From Caulobacter vibrioides (GTDB taxonomy: Bacteria > Pseudomonadota > Alphaproteobacteria > Caulobacterales > Caulobacteraceae): 64,000 bases of DNA. Below the pieces are notes generated by a model. It saw only the letters and a list, made by a program, of their open reading frames with translations, was not told the origin of the DNA and did no database searches. Made by a program: the position numbers and the translations under genes. Within the stretch, counting starts at the first letter, position 1. Each line of letters opens with the position of its first letter. This document shows, one piece after another, positions 1 through 8,914 of this stretch. The stretch lies in the NCBI RefSeq assembly GCF_002858865.1, contig NZ_PJRR01000005.1:124001-188000 (forward strand), read 5' to 3'.

Positions 1-1497
1 CCCCATCGCCTCCGCAAGCGCTCGCGCCTCGTCTTCGAAGGCGCTGACCGTGTCGACCTTGCGCCAGGTGATCTCGCCGGCGTCGCGGGTCAGCTGGTTC
101 TCCAGCACCGCCACGTCGGCGTCCGAGGCGTCGTTGACGCGGGCGGCCACGCGGGCGCGCAGCACTTCGGGCGGGGCCTCCAGCCAGACGCCCAGGAACG
201 CGACGTCGCAGGTCTTGGCCAGGGCCTCGGCGCGGGCGCGCTCTTCGGGCTTGAGGAACACCGCGTCCAGCACCACCGAGCGACCGGCCTTCAGGCACAG
301 CTCGGCGTCATGGAACAGCTGGTCATAGACCCTGGCGCTCATCTCCGGCGTATAGGCCTCGCGCGGCAGCCGCTGCAGGGACGGCACGCCCCACAGGCGC
401 TTGCGGATCTCGTCGGTGCGCAGCACCACCGCGCCGGGCGCGGCGCCCAGGCCCGGCGCGCAGACGCGCGAGAAGGTCGACTTGCCAGAGCCTGACAGAC
501 CGCCGGCCGCCACCAGGCTGACGGGCCTCGGGGCCAGATGCTCCAGCGCCGTCTGCAGATAGGCCCGCGCGGCCTCGTCATCGCCGGTATAGGCCCAGAC
601 ATGGGTGCGCACGGCGGCGCGGACCGACAGCATCAGCGGCAGCGCCGCCAGACCCGTCCACAGCCCCTCGCCGAACGTGCGGGCGGCCTCGTCCAGATAG
701 GCGTTCAGCACCCGGCCCGCGGCGTCGCGGCGACGGCGGAAGTCCAGATCCATCAAGAGGAAGGCCAGGTCGTACTGGATGTCGATGTCCGACAAGGTGT
801 CGTTGAACTCGATACAGTCGAACAGGATCGGCTGACCGTTCTCGATCAGGATGTTCCCCAGGTGCAGATCGCCGTGGCAATGGCGGGCGAAGCCCTCGCC
901 GGCGCGGGCATCCAGCAACGGCCCCAGGCGCTCAAGCGCCAGGTCGGTCTCGTGCACCAGACGCTCGACGGCCTGCTTGCCCAGACGCGGCGCCAGGCCC
1001 CGCAGCAGGTTGGCGTTGGAGCGGATGGTGTAGCCCAGGGCCGAGACCCCGCCGCCTTGCGGGCGCAAGCTGGCCCCGGCGTGGAAGCGCGCCACGGTGC
1101 GGCCCAGCGAATCCTCCAGCGCGTCGTCGATGGCCCAAGGCTGGGTGGCCAGCACCCCGTTCTGGTCGAACCGGCGCATTTCCAGCAGGTACTCGACGAT
1201 CTCACCCTCGCCGTCGATCTCGATGCCGCCGTCGGTCGCGCGCGTCAGGCGGCGCACCTCGCGGTAGATGTCCGGCGCGGCGGCGCGGTTGAAGCTCAGT
1301 TCACGCTCCAGCGCCCAGCGCCGCAGCTCCAGCGTCGAGTAGTCGAGAAAGCCGAAGTCGACCGGCCGCTTCACCTTGAAGGCCGACTCGCCGATCAGGA
1401 AAACGCGCGCGCACGACGTCTCGATCGTGTTCTCCGCCCGCTCGCCAAACCAGGCGGCCACTTCCTGCTCGCGCGCGGCTTCCGCGTCCTTGATCAC
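1..1497 (-). CDS. Bifunctional aminoglycoside phosphotransferase-like / P-loop ATPase protein (C-terminus cut by window start)
   Basis: Reading the minus strand gives 499 continuous codons running off the window edge. The N-terminal half resembles APH/choline-kinase enzymes: the catalytic loop HGDLHLGNIL lies near residue 208 and LFDCIEFND follows it. The C-terminal half is a P-loop kinase-like domain with Walker A GGLSGSGKST near residues 331-340. The same order is known from proteins annotated as AAA-family ATPase/phosphotransferase fusions; their substrate is unknown to me. GTG at 1497 is the only ATG/GTG/TTG in frame after the upstream stop, so I take it as the start. It is divergent from the TetR gene that follows. 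Confidence 0.85.
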   Translation of the reverse strand, partial: MIKDAEAAREQEVAAWFGERAENTIETSCARVFLIGESAFKVKRPVDFGFLDYSTLELRRWALERELSFNRAAAPDIYREVRRLTRATDGGIEIDGEGEIVEYLLEMRRFDQNGVLATQPWAIDDALEDSLGRTVARFHAGASLRPQGGGVSALGYTIRSNANLLRGLAPRLGKQAVERLVHETDLALERLGPLLDARAGEGFARHCHGDLHLGNILIENGQPILFDCIEFNDTLSDIDIQYDLAFLLMDLDFRRRRDAAGRVLNAYLDEAARTFGEGLWTGLAALPLMLSVRAAVRTHVWAYTGDDEAARAYLQTALEHLAPRPVSLVAAGGLSGSGKSTFSRVCAPGLGAAPGAVVLRTDEIRKRLWGVPSLQRLPREAYTPEMSARVYDQLFHDAELCLKAGRSVVLDAVFLKPEERARAEALAKTCDVAFLGVWLEAPPEVLRARVAARVNDASDADVAVLENQLTRDAGEITWRKVDTVSAFEDEARALAEAMG

Positions 1498-1626
1498 GCC
1501 GACAATCCCATCTTTCCGCGCTCGAAATCCGGCGCCGGGGCTCCATAGCCCAAACCTGCTCGCAAGTCCCCTCGCGCAGTCCTTGCCTCGCGTCGATTTT
1601 CGCGATTAGATTGTATTCAGCAAACC

Positions 1627-2262
1627 ATGGCGGGTGGGTTGATGCTGGTTGGGGCAGGTCTGAAGCGGTCGGGGCACAAGCGCGAGGAGATCCTGGGCTC
1701 GGCCAGGGCGCACTTCCTACGCGAGGGTTACGCGGACACGGGGATGGAGGCGATCGCCCGGGCGGCGGGCATCTCGACCGCCACGCTCTACGCCTATTTT
1801 CCCAGCAAGGCCCACCTGTTCCGGACGATCGTCATCGAGACGGTCAGCGGCATCGCCGCGCCGGTGCGCGAGGCCGTGCGCGTCAAGGGCCAGGCCCGCG
1901 CGCGGCTGATCGCCCTGTCCACGGCCTATGCGACCTTCTTCTCGCGTCCGGACACCCGCGCCATGTTCCGGATGGCCACCACCGAGCGCCGTCGGTTCCC
2001 GGAGGTCGCGGACTATTTTCTGCAAAGCGCCCGCGACGAGCTGGGCGGCGCGGCGATCGCGGTCATCAACGACCTGGTGAAGACCGGCGAGCTCAAGGTC
2101 GACAAGCCGTCGTGGGCCGCCGGCCAGCTGCTGGGCATGCTGGATCATGTGACCCTGGTGCTGGGCCTGGCGGCGGGCGACGATATCCAGTCCCGACGAT
2201 GCGTCCGTAGCATCGCCGACGACGCGGTCGAGACCTTCCTGGCCCGCTACGGCGCGCGCTGA
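1627..2262 (+). CDS. TetR/AcrR-family transcriptional regulator
   Basis: The 211-residue protein has a typical TetR N-terminal helix-turn-helix (KREEILGSARAHFLREGY, then GISTATLYAYFPSKAHLF, residues about 19-65). A variable C-terminal ligand domain follows. Length fits the family. ATG 1642 (MLVGAG) is an alternative start with a G-rich stretch in front of it. It is divergent from the phosphotransferase/ATPase gene, so that gene or its own promoter is a possible target; the ligand cannot be read from sequence. Confidence 0.88.
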   Translation: MAGGLMLVGAGLKRSGHKREEILGSARAHFLREGYADTGMEAIARAAGISTATLYAYFPSKAHLFRTIVIETVSGIAAPVREAVRVKGQARARLIALSTAYATFFSRPDTRAMFRMATTERRRFPEVADYFLQSARDELGGAAIAVINDLVKTGELKVDKPSWAAGQLLGMLDHVTLVLGLAAGDDIQSRRCVRSIADDAVETFLARYGAR

Positions 2263-2273
2263 CGGATTGTCCC

Positions 2274-2942
2274 CTACGGGAACAGACGCTTCGTCGTCCA
2301 GCCGCCGTCGGCGCGGTCGAAGACCAGCCGCTCATGCAGGCGGAACGGCCGGTCGCGCCAGAACTCGATCGTCACCGGCGTGATCCGATAGCCTGACCAG
2401 TGCGGCGGGCGCGGCACCTTTCCGAGGCCGAACTTCAGCCCCATCTCGGCGACGCGCTTTTCCAGGGCGTGACGATCGGGCAGAGGCTGCGACTGGTCGC
2501 TGGCCCAGGCGCCGATCTGGCTGTGCCGGGCGCGGCTGGCGAAATAGGCGTCGGCCTCGGCCTCGGTGACCGGCTCGACCGTCCCGCGAATCCGCACCTG
2601 GCGGCGCAGCGACTTCCAGTGGAACAGCAGCGCCGCCTTGGGATGGGCGTTCAGCTCCTGGCCCTTGGCGCTTTGGGTGTTGGTGTAGAAGACAAAGCCG
2701 CGCGCATCGAAGTCTTTCAGCAGCACCATGCGCGAGTCAGGCATGCCGTCGGCGTCGACCGTCGAGACGGTCATGGCGTTGGGATCGTTCGGCTCCTTCT
2801 TGCCCGCCTCTTCCAGCCATTCGGCGAACAGGGCGAACGGATCCTCTTCGCTCAGCAGCGGCGGGGGCGTAGCCTCCCGCACCTGGCGGACATAGTCGTC
2901 CTCGCTGGGCGAGGCGGGGATCAGGGTCGGGTCGGCGCTCAT
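2274..2942 (-). CDS. pdxH: Pyridoxamine 5'-phosphate oxidase
   Basis: PdxH oxidises pyridoxamine/pyridoxine 5'-phosphate to pyridoxal 5'-phosphate using FMN (vitamin B6 synthesis and salvage, cytosol). The 222 residues match the family closely: [17 protein letters not shown] and [13 protein letters not shown] in the FMN-binding split barrel, [10 protein letters not shown], and the characteristic end RLHERLVF...KRLFP. I use ATG 2942 (MSADPTL) because it matches the C. crescentus enzyme as I remember it; the frame can be extended 17 codons upstream without support. It stands alone between a TetR regulator and a divergent J-domain gene. Confidence 0.95.
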   Translation of the reverse strand: MSADPTLIPASPSEDDYVRQVREATPPPLLSEEDPFALFAEWLEEAGKKEPNDPNAMTVSTVDADGMPDSRMVLLKDFDARGFVFYTNTQSAKGQELNAHPKAALLFHWKSLRRQVRIRGTVEPVTEAEADAYFASRARHSQIGAWASDQSQPLPDRHALEKRVAEMGLKFGLGKVPRPPHWSGYRITPVTIEFWRDRPFRLHERLVFDRADGGWTTKRLFP

Positions 2943-3047
2943 GGCGTGGATATAGTCCTCATGCGATGGCGCGACCACCATCCAGCGCCCCAAACCGAAA
3001 GTCTTAACTTAACCGGGCGTTGACCATCGGGACTCCAGGGTCGGCGG

Positions 3048-3746
3048 ATGACCGCCCGGCACTCCGCCCTGACGCTTTCCGCCGCCCGCGCCCTGCTTGG
3101 CGTGGCGGCCGACGCTGACGAGCGCGAGCTGCGCAAGGCCTATCGCGAGGCCGCCAAGCGGGCCCATCCGGACCGCCCGACCGGCGACGCGGCCCTGTTC
3201 CGCGACGTGCTGGCCGCCTATCGCCTGCTGCAGGACACCCCGGTCGTCCGGCATCATTTCCCGCCGGCCGTCACCCCGCCGCCGATCGCTGACCGGGTCT
3301 TTCTGGAGATCGACATCACCACGGCCCTGTCGGGCGGCGCCGAGGAGCTGGCCATCGACGGTCGGCGCCTGCGGCTCAAGCTGCCCGCCGGCCTGCGCGA
3401 GAGCGACAAGGTCCGGGTCGAGGGCGTCTGTTTCGAGGTCCGCCTGCGCGCCCAGGACGGGGCGATGGTGCGCGGCGATGACCTGTGGCTGACCGGCAAG
3501 GTCGATCCGCGCGTGCTGGCCGAGGGCGGCCGGGTCGACGCCGACACGCCGCTGGGCCCCCGCCCCGCCTGGATCTCGACCAAGGCCGCCGCCCGCGGCC
3601 TCGTGCGCCTGCCCGGCCAGGGCCTGCCCGCCCGCGCCAACCACAAGGCCGGCGATCTCTTCCTGCGCCTGGAAGCGTCCGAAGGCCGTGGCGAGAGCCC
3701 AGCCCGCTCACTGCTGAAGCGCTTCGCCGCCGCCTGGGCGGCTTAG
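3048..3746 (+). CDS. J-domain (DnaJ-like) protein
   Basis: Residues 8-63 form a J domain: helix II LRKAYREAAKRAH is followed by the HPD tripeptide that stimulates Hsp70 ATPase. The rest (about 75-225) resembles the C-terminal substrate-binding region of DnaJ/CbpA (IDITTALSGGAEELAIDGRRLRLKLPAG...KVRVEG) but lacks the Gly/Phe and zinc-finger regions. It is therefore a type III or CbpA-like cochaperone of 232 residues, not DnaJ itself. It is divergent from pdxH, with about 105 bp between the starts. Partner Hsp70 and clients are unknown. Confidence 0.85.
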   Translation: MTARHSALTLSAARALLGVAADADERELRKAYREAAKRAHPDRPTGDAALFRDVLAAYRLLQDTPVVRHHFPPAVTPPPIADRVFLEIDITTALSGGAEELAIDGRRLRLKLPAGLRESDKVRVEGVCFEVRLRAQDGAMVRGDDLWLTGKVDPRVLAEGGRVDADTPLGPRPAWISTKAAARGLVRLPGQGLPARANHKAGDLFLRLEASEGRGESPARSLLKRFAAAWAA

Positions 3747-3752
3747 GTCCTA

Positions 3753-3887
3753 AGCGCCCCCTCCGTCTCGTCGCCTGTCGGCGCCGATCCACCTCCCCCG
3801 TTTCACGGGTGAGGAGAAGAAAGCTCCTTCCTGCCCCGCTTGCGGGGGAGGTGGCGCGCGGCGCAGCCGCGTGACGGAGGGGGCGCT
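3753..3887. repeat. Intergenic palindromic element, family A copy 1
   Basis: The ends are inverted: AGCGCCCCCTCCGTC at 3753-3767 against GACGGAGGGGGCGCT at 3873-3887. Inner arms contain CACCTCCCCCG and CGGGGGAGGTGG. The interior is nearly identical to the element at 63318-63437. It lies between the J-domain gene and ohr, and as RNA it could fold into a long stem. Confidence 0.85.
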
Positions 3888-3952
3888 CCAGAAGATTCCA
3901 TCGCGCGCGATCTTTTTCGCAGCCCGCCCTTGAATTCATATCGCGCACGATT

Positions 3953-3970
3953 AAATCGTTCGTACGATTT
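3953..3970. promoter_or_regulatory. Candidate OhrR operator upstream of ohr
   Basis: AAATCGT (3953-3959), a 4-base spacer, then ACGATTT (3964-3970) form a perfect 7-bp inverted repeat 20 bp before the ohr start. Further ATCGYRCGAT-like sequence lies just upstream (3940-3952). OhrR proteins bind AT-rich palindromes at ohr promoters, so this is the natural operator. Assignment is by position and symmetry only. Confidence 0.7.
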
Positions 3971-3989
3971 CAAGCCAAGGAGCTTCCCG

Positions 3990-4406
3990 ATGACCACCCT
4001 CTACACCACCCGCGCCACTGTCGTCGGCGGCCGTGAAGGCCACGCCCGCACCGAAGACGGCCTGCTGGACGTCCAGTTGTCGATGCCCAAGTCGCTGGGC
4101 GGCAAGGAGGCCGGCACCAATCCCGAGCAGCTGTTCGCCGCCGGCTACGCCGCCTGTTTCCAGAGCGCCATGGGCCATGTCGCCCGCACCCAGAAGATCG
4201 CTCTTGCCGGCTCGACCGTGACCGGTCAGGTCAGCCTGGCCACCGCCGAGGTCGGCTTCCGCCTGGAAGTGGCGCTGGAGGTCGAGACCCAAGGCCTGTC
4301 GCAAGCCGACGCCGAGGCCCTGGTTGCGGCGGCCCACGCGGTCTGCCCCTATTCGAACGCCACGCGCGGCAACATCGACGTGGCCATCACCACCAAGGCC
4401 GCCTAA
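3990..4406 (+). CDS. ohr: Organic hydroperoxide reductase Ohr
   Basis: Ohr is a thiol peroxidase that reduces organic hydroperoxides, taking electrons from lipoylated proteins. The 138-residue protein has both catalytic cysteines in their family motifs: AGYAACFQSAM (about residue 60) and HAVCPYSNATRGN (about residue 124). ATG 3990 follows the Shine-Dalgarno-like AAGGAG. ohrR follows 10 bp later on the same strand, and a palindromic operator precedes ohr, so peroxide-responsive derepression is expected. Confidence 0.95.
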   Translation: MTTLYTTRATVVGGREGHARTEDGLLDVQLSMPKSLGGKEAGTNPEQLFAAGYAACFQSAMGHVARTQKIALAGSTVTGQVSLATAEVGFRLEVALEVETQGLSQADAEALVAAAHAVCPYSNATRGNIDVAITTKAA

Positions 4407-4416
4407 CAGGGTTCCC

Positions 4417-4863
4417 ATGAGCCAGAAGCCCGCGTCATCCGATCAGCCCGTCGAGATCCTGCGTCTCGACAACCAGCTGTGCTTCGCCCTCTACGGCGCG
4501 GCCAACCGGATGACGCGGCTCTATCGCCCTTTGCTCGACGCCCTGGGCCTGACCTATCCGCAGTATCTGGCGATGCTGGTGCTGTGGGAGGCCAGCCCCC
4601 GGACGGTCGGGGCGTTGGGCGAGGCGCTCGACCTGGATTCCAGCACCCTGACCCCGCTGCTCAAGCGGCTGGAGGCCGGGGGCCTGGTCACCCGCGACCG
4701 CGATCCGGAGGACGAGCGGCGGGTGATCGTCGCGCTGACCGACAAGGGCCGCGCCCTGCGCGATCAGGCGGTGACGATTCCCGAAAAGGTCTTCTGCGCG
4801 CTGGACATGCCGCTGGAGGCGATGGGCGTCCTGCGCGATCGCCTGAAAACGGTGGCCAGGTAG
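4417..4863 (+). CDS. ohrR: MarR-family organic peroxide sensor OhrR
   Basis: A 148-residue MarR regulator beginning MSQKPASSD. It keeps Cys22 (LDNQLCFALY) and Cys127 (EKVFCALDM), exactly the pair used by two-cysteine OhrR proteins of the Xanthomonas type: Cys22 is oxidised by hydroperoxide and then forms a disulphide with Cys127, releasing DNA. The winged helix runs through LGEALDLDSSTLTPLLKRLEAGGLV and RDPEDERRV. It is probably co-transcribed with ohr and represses the operator at 3953-3970. Confidence 0.94.
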   Translation: MSQKPASSDQPVEILRLDNQLCFALYGAANRMTRLYRPLLDALGLTYPQYLAMLVLWEASPRTVGALGEALDLDSSTLTPLLKRLEAGGLVTRDRDPEDERRVIVALTDKGRALRDQAVTIPEKVFCALDMPLEAMGVLRDRLKTVAR

Positions 4864-5256
4864 CTATTGAGCTTCTGACGCGGCCTTCTGGGCCTGACGC
4901 GCCCGGTGAGCGGCGTGGTCGGCGTCGCTGGTCTGGCGCAGGGCTCGCAGGTCCTCGCTGATCCGGAAGATGGCGACGTAGAACTCACAGAAGGCGCGCC
5001 ACAGCAGCACCAGCGCGCCCGCCACCAGCAGGCCCGCGACCAGCACGGGGAAGGCCAGCAACAGCGAACCGACGCCCGGCTCCTTCAGCGCCAGGCCCAC
5101 GGCGGCGCCGACGACGGAAAAGCCGAACAGGGCGACGACGCCCAGGCCCGCCCAATAGATGAAATGAATCACCGGCCCGGTGACCAGGCGATCAAACGTC
5201 AGAAGATCCCAAAGCAGCGAGCTGGACCCACGCTTGGACTTGTTGGCCGGAGGCAT
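4864..5256 (-). CDS. DUF4282-family membrane protein
   Basis: About 130 residues from ATG 5256, which has GGGG seven bases upstream; an in-frame extension to 5325 exists. LTFDRLVTGPVIHFIYWAGLGVV and a second hydrophobic segment (LLLAFPVLVAGLLVAGALVLLWRAFCEF) match the DUF4282 pattern. A charged C-terminal tail follows. Function is unknown. It is convergent with ohrR, whose stop abuts this gene's stop. Confidence 0.7.
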   Translation of the reverse strand: MPPANKSKRGSSSLLWDLLTFDRLVTGPVIHFIYWAGLGVVALFGFSVVGAAVGLALKEPGVGSLLLAFPVLVAGLLVAGALVLLWRAFCEFYVAIFRISEDLRALRQTSDADHAAHRARQAQKAASEAQ

Positions 5257-5302
5257 ACGTAACCCCAAGACGGCGAAAGGCGCCTCTTTGAGGCCATCGC
5301 TA

Positions 5303-5941
5303 TCAGCGACCGGCCCGCTCGGCAATGCCGTGCTGGCCTGGCACGCCTTTCGCCTCGATCAGCGCCAGGATGTAGGCCTCCATCAGCCGGACCAGTTCGT
5401 CCTCCAGACGCTGCGGATCGAGCGCCAGTTCGGTCTCGATGGTCGCCGCGCGCAGCAAGCCGATGACCGCGTGGGTCAAGACGAACCCGGCTTCCGGCGT
5501 CATGTCGAAATCGAACCGGGCCTTGCCGGCGATGGCGTCGAAGAACAGGCGGTGATGTCGCATCACCGCCGCGTCGCCCGCCTCGCCGGCGAAGGCGTCC
5601 AGCAGGGCCCGGCGAGTCGCCGGCGTCCCCTCGAAGGCGGTGGCCAGGGTGCGCACGATCATCCGCACCGCGCTGATCTTGGGCCCGTCGATGACGATCG
5701 CTGCGATGCGGTCGCGCGCGGTGGCCGCCTGCCTCTGGGCCAGCGCCGCCAGGATCGCCTGCTTGCCCGGAAAGTACTGGTAGAGCGTGCCGACGCTCAC
5801 CCCGGCCCGCTGGGCGATATGGTTGGTCGTCAGGGCCCGGACGCCGCCGTGCTCCAAAAGTTGAAAGGCCGCCTCGAGAATCGCCTCGACCGTCGCCTCG
5901 GACCGCGGCTGGCGCGGCGTTCGCCTCGTCTTTTCAGTCAC
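5303..5941 (-). CDS. TetR/AcrR-family transcriptional regulator
   Basis: A TetR helix-turn-helix is clear: TVEAILEAAFQLLEHGGVRALTTNHIAQRAGVSVGTLYQYFPGKQAIL. I prefer GTG 5941 (VTEKTRRTPRQ), about 212 residues, with GGAG upstream. The frame continues to TTG 5980, but that would place the start at the edge of the palindrome at 5962-5979. It is divergent from the MpaB-family oxygenase, its most likely target. Ligand unknown. Confidence 0.88.
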   Translation of the reverse strand: MTEKTRRTPRQPRSEATVEAILEAAFQLLEHGGVRALTTNHIAQRAGVSVGTLYQYFPGKQAILAALAQRQAATARDRIAAIVIDGPKISAVRMIVRTLATAFEGTPATRRALLDAFAGEAGDAAVMRHHRLFFDAIAGKARFDFDMTPEAGFVLTHAVIGLLRAATIETELALDPQRLEDELVRLMEAYILALIEAKGVPGQHGIAERAGR

Positions 5942-5961
5942 TTGCCGGATCGCTCCCGCGC

Positions 5962-5979
5962 TGCCTGCCCTTGCAGGCA
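5962..5979. promoter_or_regulatory. Palindrome between TetR gene and oxygenase; candidate TetR operator
   Basis: TGCCTGC (5962-5968), spacer CCTT, then GCAGGCA (5973-5979): perfect 7-bp arms with a 4-base spacer. It lies just upstream of the preferred TetR start and 86 bp before the oxygenase start, the usual place for an autoregulatory TetR operator. Confidence 0.5.
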
Positions 5980-6064
5980 AGGCGAGTAGGCCGCTGGGCG
6001 ACGATTACATAGGCTGGGATCAGAGACGAGGGTCCGCGTGGGACCACCGCCCCGGGAGGATCGC

Positions 6065-7396
6065 ATGAACACCGCGCTGGAGAGGGTTCGCGCCAAGGTC
6101 GCCTCGCAGAAGCAGGCCCTCCCCGCCCTGTATGGCGACGTCGACTTCGACATCACGCCCGAGCGGTTCACCGACGACCCGAAGACCAGCGTCGCCCCGC
6201 GCCTGGCCCACGCCAAGCTTGACCCCGACAAGCTGGCCCTGATCAAGGCCTACACCCTGCTGGGTGACGTCGTGGCCGACGCCTATGCGGCGCTGATGCC
6301 GAAGTACGGCTTTCGCCCGTTGATCCAGATGCTGACTACGGCCTGCGACCAGGGAATCGCCGCCGTGCCCGACGCGCCGCCGGAACTGGCCGCCTTCATC
6401 GCCGACATGGAGCGCATTCCCGCGTGGCTGGACATGGACATGGTGCGCGAGGGCCAGAAGCTGGACCGCAACGCCGCCGCCAATCTGGGTCCGTTCGCGA
6501 TCCGGGGCGCGTTCATCGCCACCTTCATGAACAAGTACGCCGCCCTGCCCATGGCGCTGACCGGCACGCTGTCGAACGACACCGCCGCCCGCCGGGTCAA
6601 TGAGACGGCGACCTTCTTCACCACCACCTTGCTGCCCGGATCGTTGGAGCGTCACGGCGCGGGGTTCAAGGCCGCCGCCATGGTGCGGCTGATGCACTCG
6701 ATGGTGCGGTTCAACGCCCTGAAGCGCTCCAACCTATGGGACGTCGGCGTCTACGGGATCCCCATTCCGCAGGTCGACCAGATGCCCGCCGGCCTGATCC
6801 CGATCTTCCTGATGAGCTACAAGATCGTGGCCACGGGCCGCACCGTCTTCACGCCCGAGGAGCGCGCCCGCGTCGAGCTGGCCCGCTATCGCTGCTTCCT
6901 CTTGGGCCTGCCCGAGGACCTCCTGGCCGACACCCCGCAGGGCGTGGTCGACACCATGAACGCCCGCAGCGCGACCTTACGCGCCGGCTTCGACGACGCC
7001 ACCTGCGGCGAGCTGGTCCGCGCCACCCTCAACGCCTACCTGCCCCCCAATGAGCGCCCCGAGAACAAGCTGTTCGACAAGGTCGAGCGCGGCTTCGCCA
7101 AGGTGTTCTTCCTGAAGAACTTCCTGAACGGCGACCGCGCCGCGGCGCGCCGGATGGGCGTCGAGATCGGCCCGCGCGACTTCATGCTGTTTGGCCTGGT
7201 GGCCCTGTTGGTGAGCAGCCAGCTGGCCGCCTACCGCCTGGCCCGCAACGTCCCCGGCGTCGCCGACCTCACCGACCGCCGCCTGGTGGCGCGGCTGAAG
7301 AAGCAGCTGGCGCGCTACGGCCATGCGGAGTTCACGAGCGACGCGGAGCAATACCGCCCGGCGCCGGGCGCGAAGACGGCGAAGGCGGCCACCTAG
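6065..7396 (+). CDS. Oxygenase of the MpaB / latex-clearing-protein (DUF2236) family
   Basis: A 443-residue protein resembling the MpaB/rubber-oxygenase catalytic domain, whose members are haem b-dependent. Supporting stretches are GPFAIRGAFIATF, the RRVNETATFF region, RLMHSMVRFNAL (conserved His near residue 207) and the central WDVGVYGIPIPQ. ATG 6065 follows GGGAGGA. Substrate cannot be predicted; family members cleave or oxidise isoprenoid and lipid chains. The divergent TetR probably controls it. Its stop overlaps the stop of the convergent porin in a shared CTAG. Confidence 0.8.
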   Translation: MNTALERVRAKVASQKQALPALYGDVDFDITPERFTDDPKTSVAPRLAHAKLDPDKLALIKAYTLLGDVVADAYAALMPKYGFRPLIQMLTTACDQGIAAVPDAPPELAAFIADMERIPAWLDMDMVREGQKLDRNAAANLGPFAIRGAFIATFMNKYAALPMALTGTLSNDTAARRVNETATFFTTTLLPGSLERHGAGFKAAAMVRLMHSMVRFNALKRSNLWDVGVYGIPIPQVDQMPAGLIPIFLMSYKIVATGRTVFTPEERARVELARYRCFLLGLPEDLLADTPQGVVDTMNARSATLRAGFDDATCGELVRATLNAYLPPNERPENKLFDKVERGFAKVFFLKNFLNGDRAAARRMGVEIGPRDFMLFGLVALLVSSQLAAYRLARNVPGVADLTDRRLVARLKKQLARYGHAEFTSDAEQYRPAPGAKTAKAAT

Positions 7397-8874
7397 AAGT
7401 CCAGCTCCATCCGCGCGCCGGCGACATTGACCTTGTAGTCGCGGTCGCCGTTTCGCAGCGGCGTGGTGCCCTGGTAGTCGAGCAGGCCGTAGTTGAGATG
7501 GAAGCGGAGGTAGCCAAGCGGCTGCCAGATCAGCGCCGCCAGCCAGGCGTCTTGCTTGCCGCCGACCACGCCGCGATCGTTCAGGTCGAGATAGTCGTAA
7601 CGGACATTCAGCTGCAGCGCCCCGACACCGCCGTCGCCCAGCGGCTTGGAAGGTCTGGTGCGACTAAACTGGCCGCCCCTGTAGCCCCGCGTATCGCCCG
7701 TGAGAAAGTAGCCGAGCTCGGCATATCCGCCGAAGAAGGTCGGGCGCGTCCCGGTCGTCAGTTCCGCAGCCTGCCAATAGGTCTCGGCCGCGCCGTGCCA
7801 GCGGCCGCTGACAAAAGCCGCCTCCAGGCCATAGTGAACCTCCTCCTCGACCGGCAGTACGGCCGTTCCGATCAGGCGGCTGTTGCTGGCGTGGACATAG
7901 GGGCGCTGGCGATAGCGGGTTCCCGCGTCGGTGACGCGCTTGAGGGTTCGCCAGTGGGCCGACGCGCCCAGATGCAGCTGGGTCTGGCCAAGCTTTGGCG
8001 CGTAGACCGCCCGCCCGTCCAACCCATAGCTGTTGTTCTCGTCGCCGCCTTCGGGACCATCGCTGCTGTTGGAGAGCGCGTCGATGTCGTCGGCGAACAG
8101 GCCGCCCTGTAAAACCCAAGGGCCCTTCTCATACTGGGCCGAGACGCCCAGGCGGCGCTCGAAGTTGAACGCATCGGTGAAGGCCGCACGCTCCATGAAC
8201 GCGCCCACCGTGTCGCCGGTCAGTTCGTCCAGCGACTGGAACGGGTTGTGATTGCCCACGGTCACCAGCCAGGGACCGGTCCTGTACGTCACGAAGGTGT
8301 CGACCAGCTTGACGGCGTTGTCGGAAAGCTCCAGCTCCAGTTCGTAGCCGAAGCCGGCGCCGAGGTCGCCCTCGCCCCCCAGTCGGATACGCCGCATCTC
8401 GGCGCCATAGCCCAGGCCCCGATCCGCCAGACCCTTCGGCGCGTCGACCTGACCGACGTCGATCTGGATGCGCCCCTTGGCCTTGAAGCTGCGGTCACCG
8501 CTGGTGAACTGCGGCGATCCCTTCCAGGTGATCTCGGTCGGCGCCGAGGCCGGCTTGGCCGGCGGCGGCGAGGCCTTGGCGACAGTCGTGGCGACCGGCG
8601 CAGGCGGCTGGATGGCGGGGGGCGCGGCGGGCGCTGTCGTCTGCGGCGCGCTGGTCACCGCGTCGAGCCGCTGCTCCATCTTTTGAAGCTGGGCGCGCAG
8701 GGTGGCGATCTCGTTCCGAAGCGCGGCGACCTCATCGGGGCTCAGTTGATCCTGGGCCAGAGCGCCGGTGGGCGACAGACAAGCGCCGGCCGCGAGAAGC
8801 GCTACGAGAGACGTGAGCACGGGTTGCAAAAACACCACCTTCTGAGAGCGCTTCGGTCCACCTTCAATTGTCAC
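7393..8874 (-). CDS. Outer-membrane porin, OprO/OprP-like
   Basis: 493 codons from GTG 8874. A signal peptide (FLQPVLTSLVALLAAGACLSPTGALA) precedes a coiled-coil stretch EVAALRNEIATLRAQLQKMEQRLDAV and a Pro/Ala linker. A beta-barrel follows with typical motifs (FKAKGRIQIDVG, GYELELELSDNAVKLVDTFV, TVGNHNPFQSLDELTGD), ending in a terminal Phe as outer-membrane barrels do. This order is that of phosphate-selective porins O/P and their relatives in Caulobacter. The transported solute is uncertain. It is convergent with the oxygenase gene. Confidence 0.87.
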   Translation of the reverse strand: MTIEGGPKRSQKVVFLQPVLTSLVALLAAGACLSPTGALAQDQLSPDEVAALRNEIATLRAQLQKMEQRLDAVTSAPQTTAPAAPPAIQPPAPVATTVAKASPPPAKPASAPTEITWKGSPQFTSGDRSFKAKGRIQIDVGQVDAPKGLADRGLGYGAEMRRIRLGGEGDLGAGFGYELELELSDNAVKLVDTFVTYRTGPWLVTVGNHNPFQSLDELTGDTVGAFMERAAFTDAFNFERRLGVSAQYEKGPWVLQGGLFADDIDALSNSSDGPEGGDENNSYGLDGRAVYAPKLGQTQLHLGASAHWRTLKRVTDAGTRYRQRPYVHASNSRLIGTAVLPVEEEVHYGLEAAFVSGRWHGAAETYWQAAELTTGTRPTFFGGYAELGYFLTGDTRGYRGGQFSRTRPSKPLGDGGVGALQLNVRYDYLDLNDRGVVGGKQDAWLAALIWQPLGYLRFHLNYGLLDYQGTTPLRNGDRDYKVNVAGARMELDF

Positions 8875-8914
8875 ACTTCGACGATCTTCTGCGAAAAATC
8901 GTCCGCATTCCCCC

